A stretch of 64,000 nt of DNA from Isoetes taiwanensis (lineage: Eukaryota > Streptophyta > Lycopodiopsida > Isoetales > Isoetaceae), in the NCBI GenBank assembly GCA_021234155.1, contig JAJEKV010000014.1:13125836-13189835 (forward strand), given 5' to 3'. The position numbers were made by a program, and so were the translations under genes. The notes beneath the pieces are model-generated. The model was not told where the DNA came from. It did not search any database and saw only the letters and a list, made by a program, of their open reading frames with translations. How positions within the stretch are numbered: the first letter of the stretch is position 1; each line of letters begins with the position of its first letter. This document shows, one piece after another, positions 32,691 to 41,367 of the stretch.

Positions 32691-33053
32691 TCAACAACCA
32701 CAAATGTAGCTAAGACAATGATTCCCCCTCAGATAATGAGACACATTTCTCACCACTCCCTTTGGTACTACCTTAGCATTGAAAAGGATTTTTAGAACAA
32801 TAGAAGTGTTGTCTTCTACTTTGAGATTCAGTGTTTTCATAACATGATAAGGCATGACATTTAGGGAGGAACCTCCATCCAACAAAACCTTATCTAAATG
32901 GGAGGTACCTATAGTAGCACTACAAATAAAAGCACCCGGATCTTGATTGTGCTTTCGGGTAAAGGCTTCTGAGAAATGTTGTTGCAAGTTTCGCAGCAAT
33001 TTCTTCAACATTTTGGGTATTCTTGATAAGCTTTTCCCTATATGATGGTGCAA
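32691..33053 (-). pseudogene. Retropepsin (protease) of the gypsy element
   Basis: Frame with 'TSHLDKVLLDGGSSLNVMPY' followed by 'MKTLNLK' and strands ending near 'VVPKGVVRNV'. The active-site triplet is D-G-G instead of D-T/S-G, followed by S-S-L-N, a form seen in the Tat/Ogre type of plant gypsy elements as far as I recall. The retropepsin would cut the polyprotein. The C-terminal flap region is lost to a frame break. Confidence 0.75.
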
Positions 33054-33330
33054 TCCTTAATAAAGTTAGTAAGTCTCGGTAACCTTGGAGTTTTTCATAA
33101 GTAATTCAAATTCATCAAGCTCGAGAATCTTTACGTTTTATACCTTTGAGCAGGGGGGAGGAGCTATATCCCGAGGATTTGGCTGAAATGTTACCTTAGG
33201 AGCTACAATTGGTGGGGATGAGAACTTGCGGATGTACACGAATGGAGCCTAGCGATGTTTGCACAACCATAACATCTTGTTCTTCTTGTTCTTACGCACA
33301 AGTCTCAATAAAACTAACATTGGACACTGT

Positions 33331-33519
33331 TTACCTTTTTCTTGCTTTGCAAGGTAATTCTTGACCTATCTCTTTGCAAAAGAACAAAGCGGGACATTCT
33401 CTACCAAAATGGCCCCTTTTGTGGCATTTAGGACAAGATCTTGCAAAGCAATTTTTCAGCCCTATGATAGGGTTTACCACGTTTGTGCATTGGTATGGCA
33501 GAGCTAGAAGAAAGAGCAT
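33331..33519 (-). pseudogene. Gag zinc knuckle of the gypsy element
   Basis: Contains 'CPKCHKRGHFGRECP', a canonical CX2CX4HX4C knuckle, in a different frame from the gag core, separated by a slip near 33530-33560. Confidence 0.8.
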
Positions 33520-33558
33520 TATTACTACTTTTTAACTCCATGAGTTGTTTGGTAACTT

Positions 33559-34296
33559 CTAAAAGAGCTTGGACACCTTACTTATCTCAGATTTCACTTC
33601 TAAAAAAACGAGGGGTCTAGCTCTTGACTTTTTGGCTTTTTTCTTTTCCTTCCGAATCGCATACGGGGCGGCATTAGCATAATGTAACTTCGTGCAAGTA
33701 TCATGATGAGGAGGGTAGAATGGATCTCTGACTTCTTCATCAGGCAAATAGCTTAGCATTTCTACTAAATCTACAGCCTTTACAAATGTCTTATGGATTG
33801 AATCTAGCTCACCAAACTTTTGAAGTTTTAATAACTTTCTATAAATCTTAGGCCTGGACATCAAACCTCTGATAAAGGAAGCAACCAGATGCAAAGTTGG
33901 GTGGGAAACATGGTTCCTATTACACACCAGCAAATAAGAGTTAAATCTTTCCACATACTGTTTCACACTTTCACCAGATTTAATAGAAAAGGAATTGAGC
34001 TCAAAAACAAGATCCTGGGGTGAAGTAGTCTTACCAAACCTTGACAGAAACCTTTGTTCCAATTCATCCCACTTAGTACCTATTGACAGTTCGAAATCCA
34101 ACCAGGATCTGGCCTCATCACCTTTCATGCATTTGATAAACTCAGCAAACCTGGTACCTTTCTTCTTTCCATGCTCCTCATAATATTCTTCAAAATTTTT
34201 CAAGAAATGGTTAGCATTCATGGAAGAATCATAACAAGGGGAAGAAACAGGTATAGTGAGCTCAAATTGGTAAGGAGCTTGTGGAGGAAAAGGCAA
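33559..34296 (-). pseudogene. Gag core of the gypsy element
   Basis: Retrotransposon gag domain: 'FLKNFEEYYEEHGKKKGTRF', 'KGDEARSWLDFELSIGTKWD', 'ELEQRFLSRFGKT', 'GESVKQYVERFNSY' and 'VASFIRGLMSRPKIYRKLLK', then a Lys-rich tail. The natural start is probably further upstream, near 34421, where 'MAPRKTWLSL' follows the PBS at the spacing seen in the older copy (2767); a frame break lies between. The older gag fragment at 2767-3174 is a recognisable relative. Confidence 0.82.
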
Positions 34297-34441
34297 AGCA
34301 GAAACATTGGTAACATTCTTTGTGGGCGGTAGCCACTTTCATGCTTACCCCTACTAGATCTGGTTGACTGTTACCTCGGGTTGCTCAGTGAGGCTCAGCC
34401 AGGTCTTTCTTGGTGCCATGGAGTTCAACTTCCAGGTGAAA

Positions 34442-34459
34442 ATCTCGGTAGGACCTCCA
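34442..34459 (-). other. Primer-binding site of the gypsy element, probably tRNA-Gln
   Basis: The minus strand reads TGGAGGTCCTACCGAGAT, three bases from the inner LTR end at 34463. It resembles the complement of the plant tRNA-Gln 3' end plus CCA. tRNA identity is from memory. Confidence 0.7.
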
Positions 34460-34675
34460 AAATGTTAGCCTAAAACCTGGAATTTTAGTCTAACCTCAAG
34501 GGAGCTCAAACAAATTGGTTAGGACCTCCAGATCACTTAGGGTGATCAATCCTCAACATATGAAGCGAGAAAAATCATTTTGAAATAATGGTTTCTTCAA
34601 AATCACTAGAGTCCCTGAAACTGAAAAAACTGTCAGAGCAAAAATTGGTTTTGCAGACACACCTTGTGAGATTTT

Positions 34676-34796
34676 TTTTTTTTTTTTTGTGGGCAAGATG
34701 TTTATACTGTATTATATCCGAAAGATGAAAATATACATACAGTTGAGCCAGACCTGCTACCACTTCTCCAATCCATGATAGCAGGCTGTGAGATTT
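34676..34796 (-). mobile_element. Short 5'-truncated poly-A retroposon in the gypsy LTR
   Basis: About 110-120 bp with a T-run on the plus strand (about 34672-34688; poly-A on the minus strand). It is flanked by an 11-bp direct duplication TGTGAGATTTT (34665-34675 and 34797-34807). The other LTR has a single uninterrupted copy of this target. This is the signature of target-primed reverse transcription, probably a LINE 3' end. The body has no family signature that I recognise. Confidence 0.85.
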
Positions 34797-35275
34797 TCGA
34801 GATATGATTGGTGGTATAGATGATCAACAAGCAGGGGAAACTGATGGTGAAGATTTGACTTGATTTGAATAGGGGAAGGCTGAGAAAATCTAGGTCAAAG
34901 TCGGTCAAAAAGTTGGCGGTACAAAACAGAGAGCCAAATTTTGCAGATGGAGCTTGATAAGGAATTTTGAGTTGGGATCTGTGCAGGCAACTTCAGAATA
35001 GCCCCTAGATCACGTGCATAGGGTTTAAATAGCCTCGAGAAAAGCATAACCACTGTAACAGTCATGGAAGAGAAGTTTCTTTTATATGTTTTCTTTGAAT
35101 GTATAGGTTTCTAATGTTTTTGTGAAGATGGAATGCAACTTCCTAAAGAGAATATAACTTGGAATAAATATTTTTGGCTTAGCTTTTTTAGTTTTAGCTT
35201 TAAAAGAACAATGCAGAATTACCAAAGATGAATGTATAATGATGACAATAATTTTCCAGGCAAAGACTATGCATT

Positions 35276-36089
35276 ATCATAATATAATAATGTAATACAA
35301 AAATTTAATAGTGTCAACCGGGCATTACCAAAGCTTAGAATATAATAGTGCTTGAGGGCTTAATTCAGTGCGGGTCGAGCCTCTAGAGAATCTCGGATCT
35401 ACCAATGAAGCTAAATGAAATGATTATTTGAGTTGTGGCGAAGTGCCTCGATGTCGAACTAGTCACAGGGGACGGATCATTCAATTTCGAGGCGAGCGAG
35501 CAAAATCCGAGTAGAGCGGATCAAGATAATAGCGGTGCGCCAAGATCTGAGAGGTCTATCTACGAGGGGCGTCCGATTTGATCTGTAATCTTTGGTTTAA
35601 GAACTATTCTTCCCACAAAACTAGCTCGGCCGAGTGATTTAAGGCCAAATTTGAGCAATTTCTCACGGATCAAGTGCCACAATCATAATATAATAATGTA
35701 ATACAAAAATTTAATAGTGTCAACAGGGCATTACCAAAGCTTAGAATATAATAGTGCTTGAGGAGAATTTAAAGGTCCGCCCCGAGCCTCTAGAGAATCT
35801 CAGATCTACCAATGAAGCTAAATGAAATGATTATTTGAGTTGTAACTGAAGTGCCTCGATGTCGAACTAGTCACACCGGGACAGATCATTCAATTCGGCG
35901 AGCGAGCAAAATCACGAGTAGAGCAGATCAAGATAATAGCGGTCGCCAAGATCACGAGAGGTCTATCTACGAGGGGACGTCCCGATTTGATCTGTAATGC
36001 TGGTTTAAGAACTGTTCTTCCCACAAAACTTTTCTACTGAAAGTGATTTAAGGCCAAATTTGAGCAATTTCTCACGGATCAAGTGCCAC
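35276..36089. repeat. 406-bp tandem duplication inside the 5' LTR
   Basis: ATCATAATATAATAATG begins at 35276 and again at 35682, and both copies end with CAAGTGCCAC. The partner LTR (26740-27148) has one copy. It therefore arose after, or during, the insertion of this element. Confidence 0.88.
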
Positions 36090-37401
36090 GAGAGGGTCCC
36101 CAAGGTCTCGGAAAAGGTTCGGGAGTTGATCTCGGGGAGAAAATTGGCTGGATTCAATCAAATTATGGCACGAATTGGCGAATTTAGCGACTTCCCTATT
36201 TTCTAGGGTTCGCCGAAAATTTTCGAATGTGATATATCCCATGGCAAAAACAGTCCGGCTACGTATATAAGGAATAGTGTTGACCCCACTATTAAATTTA
36301 CGTGCCACGCAGAGGGAGGGGACACCCAAATTAATCCGGCCCCCACCGCCACGTGGAAAAATTTGGGGGTGACCGGAACTATCTTGAAATAGGCGGGGTA
36401 GATAGGCTAGAATAGGTTTTTATTTTTTTTATTTTTTGGCACGCATCCCAAGAATCCAATTTTGCGAGGCCTTCCCAAGGTTTTTTCAAATTTAAAAAGG
36501 CCAAATTAGCTCTTTTTTGCCAAGCTTTCCATCTAGAAGGTTTTCAGGTCAAACTGAAACATTTGATTTTTTGTCCATTTTGACCCATGGTCAATGAATA
36601 TTGCAACATAGGGATGGTGAAAAAGTCATGGGAATAAGATGGGAAAAGGGTGTAAACAGGGGGCTATACTAGGGTTTAGGAAGATGAAATGAGAATGAAA
36701 AAAGAGTTTTCTTGCCTTTGAAGTTTTTCAAGATCATTAGGGGGCAATTCTCAATTGAAGGTAGGATCAAATAAAAAAATGGGTAGTGAAATGATGGGAA
36801 AAGGTCTCAAAAGTGGAAAAAATGGTGAAAGAAAGGTTATAAAAGGTTCATAGGACATAAAAAGGTGGATATGGAATGAAGACAAGATGGGTACCTCTGT
36901 AGCACTTGATTTCATCTCAGATTGTCTCTAATGCTCAAATCATACCTCATAGTGAAGACACGTTTGCTCAAAGCCTAAGGGTCTTCCAAACTTCTATAAA
37001 GGGTCTTCCAAACTTCAAGGCTAGAATAAGAGCACGTTTCATTTCCAAGATGGCATCCTTATGTGTGTGACTTCAAACTACTAATGAAACTCAAGCAAGC
37101 TTCATAAGGTTGAGCTTTGGTAAAACATCTTGTGCTTCCTTGATAATCTTGCTATAGCCTTTGCCTGGTCTTCAAATCAAAGGAAAATGTTAAACAAATG
37201 GGAATGTGTCTAAAAGGTGTTTTACCTCAAGGAAAAGATTAGGCTATAAAAGGAGATCCCCAATGCCTTCCAAACTTGGTCAAATGTCTTCCAAACTCTA
37301 ATGGGATCACAATAGCCTGAAACTTTTCCTTAGAGGAAATATAGATGAAACAAAAGTTTTTGATAATAGATGCTAGTCCATGTTGCCAGAAATGGGCAAC
37401 A

Positions 37402-37874
37402 CCGCTCCATTGCTTTTTTGTGTGTGGCTATCCGTGCATGCAAGCGAAAGCTTGAAGTCCTAAAATTGCAAGAACCTCCACTTGCAAATTACCTATTACC
37501 TGTTTAATCAAACACAACACTCAAAGCATTAATAATAAATTGAGTATTGGAATGATTTAGATTATGGATAGTGTGTTACCTAAGAAAGGGAAAATTTCAC
37601 ACACTTTACAAAACACAAGATTTTTGCCTTCGTCATAACACAACCACTTCCATGTTTTTTCCCATAAACGATTATAATAACGGTACCCATCACTTGGCTC
37701 TTTTTCATCTTTGTCAAATATTTGTTTTGAAGCAGCATTTACGTCTTCCGTTTCTGGTCCTTTATTAGCTGCCGATTCTGGTCCTTCACTAGCCATAGAT
37801 TCAGTGACAGTAGTAGGTGTTCTTTTTGCAAAGAAATCCATGGGTCCAAAGAACTTGTCCTTTTTCCTCTTCAT
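37402..37874 (-). pseudogene. hAT transposase / zinc-finger 862-like protein, N-terminal part
   Basis: Probable start at 37874 ('MKRKKDKFFGPMDFFAKR'), then an acidic linker and the first half of a TTF/MYM-like zinc finger, 'LWEKTWKWLCYDEGKNLVFC' followed by K-V-C. A probable 104-bp intron (37476-37579; GTAACA donor, GTGGAG acceptor on the minus strand) restores the frame into 'SCNFRTSSFRLHARIATHKK', which supplies the His residues. The coding sequence then meets the gypsy LTR at 37401 and resumes in frame at 26008 if one copy of the ccgct duplication is removed. Thus the gypsy insertion, not decay, separated the two parts. The intron is inferred from frame and splice signals only. Confidence 0.75.
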
Positions 37875-37916
37875 TTTGATGAAGATAATCTTATTTATAA
37901 ACAAAATGCAAAGCAA

Positions 37917-38705
37917 TTAAGAAAGAAAAAAAGCAATAGATATAGATAAGGAAGTTTACTTGAATTATTTTAATCAAAAGAACTTTAGGTAGGAGGGCCT
38001 CACCTTTTAGAAGTGTAGCAAAACAATGGATGATTGAAATAGTAAATTGGACAATGACATTTCACGTTGTGCAAAGCATGCAACTAGCCTGGCCAGGTCC
38101 CATAGCTTTATAAAATATTGCAAACACGTGTGAAGGTGTCATTGCTTGTCCTTTTCTTCTTTCCTATTGAAACATAAACTCGAAAGCAAAAAAAATGGAA
38201 ATGTTTTGTTCCTTTGGGTTGGGTTGTGTGGTGGCATGCCTTATCGGCCATATGGTCATGGACGGAATGGAACGGAATAGTCCCCTTCTCTCTCTTCTCT
38301 GCTGTTCTCTGCTCCTCCCGCCCACCGCCCATGTAGAAACAGTAGAGGTCGAATTTCGAAAAGGGGAAAAAAGGGAAAATGCTCCCAAAAAAAAAAAAAA
38401 AAAAAGTTGATTTTATTTATTTTTCTAAAAAGCAAAGGTAATTTAACCTTTTTTGTTTGGCTAATATTTAAAAAGGTTAATTTCTATGTATATCTGAGAT
38501 AAGATAAGTAACATGAAATAAAATATACATAGTAAAAAAATTCCTCCTCCACTTAAAAAGAGTAGGACAAAGTCCTCCTCTTCAAAAACTAGTAGGACAA
38601 AGTCCAATTCGACCCTTTTTTTTGTAGGACAGCATGTCCTACTCATGTCAACAACATCTGGACATTGGCAAATTTTGTAGAACAAAACGTAAGGGTAACC
38701 TCACT
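37917..38705 (-). promoter_or_regulatory. 5' subterminal region of the hAT element with repeated GGACAAAGTCC
   Basis: GGACAAAGTCC at 38565-38575 and 38595-38605, a longer palindromic GTAGGACAGCATGTCCTAC at 38624-38642, and a matching GGACAAAGTCC at the other end (24096-24106). Such subterminal repeats are typical transposase-binding sites in hAT elements. The region also holds an A-run at 38387-38405 and should contain the transposase promoter. Confidence 0.6.
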
Positions 38706-38718
38706 TTTTCGAACCCTG
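38706..38718. repeat. Right terminal inverted repeat of the hAT element
   Basis: TTTTCGAACCCTG followed by the duplication aagaaaac at 38719-38726. Confidence 0.85.
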
Positions 38719-38726
38719 AAGAAAAC

Positions 38727-40076
38727 TAGAGAACATAACTCTTTATGAGTATATCTTGCTATGAACAATAGACCAATAGACAGAGACACGGTGCCAGCTT
38801 AAGTGTCATTTTCAGATTTGAAATACCAATTGGCTTCTCAGTTTTATTATCCAATTATCCTATTTGACTCGGTTGTAGTTATTTGATTCATTCCTTATGT
38901 TGGAACTCATCCCCCTGTTCATTGCACAACTTGTCCATTCGATCTATCTCTACATTTGGACATCTGCGACTATTTCTAGTCTATAGTTATGAATATCCTA
39001 TTGTTTAAATTCGGTTTTTCCGTCAAGTGGAAAACTTTTTGGATTTTTTTTTCAGGTCGATTTACTAAGGTTGTAGAGGATTTTCTCGCCAAGTTAAATT
39101 TTCCAGGTTCTCCAAAAATCCACATAGGAATTTGGAGTATGATTTGAAATGCAAAAAAATGCACGGTGGTGCATGATGAATCGATTCATTAGGAGACGAC
39201 CGGGCATGCACGAAAAAATGTTTGATCGAATTCCATGTTCGATTCCAAATTCGATATGGCGGGGAGCGGCAATTTTGTGCTATATGCTTCGGCTATGGTA
39301 TTTGTGCAATATCCATTCGCCCCTTTGTTTATGGTGCTAACGCTTATGGATCATGCTCGCAACAAGTATCATAAATCGTTATACTATCCCACCTTCTTCC
39401 TTTCTAATCTATCCGAATCGAGGGTAGGGTAAGGGATTGGTGGGCCGAGATGGATGAAACTCTGTTTGATTACGAGAACTACCTAAACATTTAATATCAA
39501 GAAAACACGGGTTGTGGAAGGCCGAACTGTCTATGTGGGAATTTTTTGATATCTTGGCATGGGGTATGTAACGGCTCCTTACAAGTTTTCTACTTCTTTG
39601 GCTAACATCTGATTTGTAGAGTTTTGAATTCGAGCTATGCTTGAAGCTGGAATACTCCATCGAGATTAGGTGAGCATTGATTTGTTTTTCATGTCATATC
39701 TGCAATAGGATTTTATTTTGGTACATGTCCATGCCGAGATCATTGGCGACTATCATTGGCTTTCAAAAAGTGGCCTCGTTAGGAAGCATCCCTTTTTCTT
39801 CTTTTTTTTGGGGCTGTTCTATATAGTCTATACTATTTCATGTTTATGCATGCTTGCTCAAAGGACTGGCCATTTCATTGATCATCTTCTAGGTTGCCCT
39901 CTCGCTGCTGATTGAGTCTCAAGCCAAGCTATTTCAAGACACCAATATTAGTTTACAAAACAATGTCCGAGCAAGTTTATGGAATGTCTTACATATGGTC
40001 AAGCAACATGTTCACAAAACTTGCAAACCTTATTGTTGGTCTGCCGGGGGCCTTCTTATGGTATGGCGGTTACCTA
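38727..40076. other. Host flank of the hAT element, nothing recognised
   Basis: About 1.35 kb between the hAT duplication and the assembly gap. One plus-strand frame near 39718-39915 has a Phe-rich hydrophobic stretch but no family match and no splice support. The last 14 bases before TA-N (40061-40074) are the first bases mirrored on the far side of the gap. Confidence 0.4.
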
Positions 40077-40176
40077 NNNNNNNNNNNNNNNNNNNNNNNN
40101 NNNNNNNNNNNNNNNNNNNNNNNNNNNNNNNNNNNNNNNNNNNNNNNNNNNNNNNNNNNNNNNNNNNNNNNNNNNN
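40077..40176. other. Assembly gap, exactly 100 N
   Basis: Exactly 100 undefined bases, the usual placeholder for a scaffold join of unknown size. It sits at the symmetry centre of the inverted repeat. About 38 bases after it (40177-40214) have no counterpart on the left. Confidence 0.97.
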
Positions 40177-41367
40177 TTTTCATGCTCTTGTGATGCGGAA
40201 TGAGGCGAAAGCAAGGTAACCGCCATACTGAAACTGCAACAGCTGTAATAATTTGCAGACTGTGAACATGTTGCCAGCCATATATGGAACGTCCATAAAC
40301 AACTCCGGTACGTGTTTAACAAACAATATTGACCGTCTTCTCAACGGCAATTTCACTGTAACAGAGAACTTATTCCTAGAAGATGATCAATGAAATGGCC
40401 GGTCGCTTTGGTACAAGCATCATAAACGTAGTATGAGCATATAGAGGCCGGTATCCCAAGAAAGTGCTTCCGAACAGGCCGCTGAAAGCCAGTGATAGCG
40501 CAATCTCGGCGTGGACGTAGCCAGCAAAATGGTGATACTGACATGAAAAACAGGCAATGCTCGCAGATAGATAGTGTTCGGCTTCAGCATGGCTCAGGTG
40601 AAACTCTGGAAATCGGATGTTATGAAGCCAGAGAGCTTGTGAGAGCAGATTACGCTACCGGCAGGTATCAAAATTCCACATGCTTTAAACTCCCACAGGC
40701 ACCTAACGATGATAAATGTTTGAGGCAGTTCTCGTAATCCCGAAACAGGGAACTGCGTCGGGCCGCCAGTGCACTATACCGATTCTGACGGGTAGGAGTG
40801 GATAGTAACGATTTATGATACTGTTGCGAAGCATGATCCCATAAGCGCTGGCGCCATGAAGCAGTGACGTATTGCAAGCCATGGCCAGAAAGCATATAGC
40901 ACAAAATTTAGATTTCTACTGCATATCGAAATTTATCGTATGAAAGAACTCGATCAGCATTTTTCGGTGCATACCGTCGTCTTCCTAATCGAATCATTCC
41001 ATCACCGCTGCATTTTGCATTTCGAAATCTCAGTCTATGTGTTTTGGAGAACCAGCCAACGACGCTCTGCAACGCCAATAAATCGACCTGAAAAATCAAA
41101 AATTTTCGCTTGACGAGAAAGCGAATTTAGCAATAGGATTAAGCAACATGGGCAGAGGCATGATAGCAGTTAATCCCAAGTAACAGAGATAGATCGGAAA
41201 TGAACGAAGTGTGCTGACGGTACGGGGATGATTCAACGCAGGAAATGAATCGGAAGTAACCACGGCCAGTCAACTAGAATGATTGAATAATAAAACGAGC
41301 TTCAGTATTGTTTCAAAATCTGAAAATGACGCCTGTTCTTAGCAGACATATACTCATAAAGTTAGCT

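Larger units (their letters stand above)
26009..37401 (-). mobile_element. Ty3/gypsy (OTA/Tat-like) LTR retrotransposon, 11.4 kb, inside the hAT gene
   Basis: LTRs 26009-28472 and 34463-37401 start TGTTAGCC and end GGGCAACA (plus-strand view). A perfect 5-bp duplication ccgct flanks the element (26004-26008 and 37402-37406). Direction is minus, fixed by the PBS next to 34463 and by the domain order gag, zinc knuckle, protease, RNase H-like, RT, RNase H, integrase. Long LTRs, the 'DGGSS' protease site and an extra RNase H point to the Tat side of the non-chromovirus gypsy elements. The coding region has many frame breaks. The right LTR is longer because of a 406-bp tandem duplication and a small retroposon. 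It inserted after the hAT element. Confidence 0.92.
34463..37401 (-). repeat. 5' LTR of the gypsy element, enlarged
   Basis: 2939 bp against 2464 in the partner. The excess is explained by the retroposon insertion (34676-34796 plus duplication) and the 406-bp tandem duplication (35276-36089). Small indels against the other LTR cluster in CG-rich stretches near 35370-35600 and 35775-35960. Confidence 0.9.
23984..38718 (-). mobile_element. hAT superfamily DNA transposon, split by a Ty3/gypsy insertion
   Basis: The left terminus reads CAGGGTTCAAAA (from 23984) and the right terminus TTTTCGAACCCTG (to 38718), an imperfect terminal inverted repeat. Both ends are flanked by a perfect 8-bp duplication aagaaaac (23976-23983 and 38719-38726), the hallmark of hAT transposition. 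Between the ends lies one transposase-like gene on the minus strand, with subterminal GGACAAAGTCC motifs near both ends. Removing the nested gypsy element and one copy of its 5-bp duplication leaves about 3.3 kb, a normal hAT length. Terminal repeats still match well, so the element was mobile not long ago in evolutionary terms. Confidence 0.9.

Noticed and set aside
39718-39915. A frame with a hydrophobic stretch resembling a membrane segment
   Set aside because: The hydrophobic run comes from a T-rich tract; no family match, and flanking frames give no continuation.
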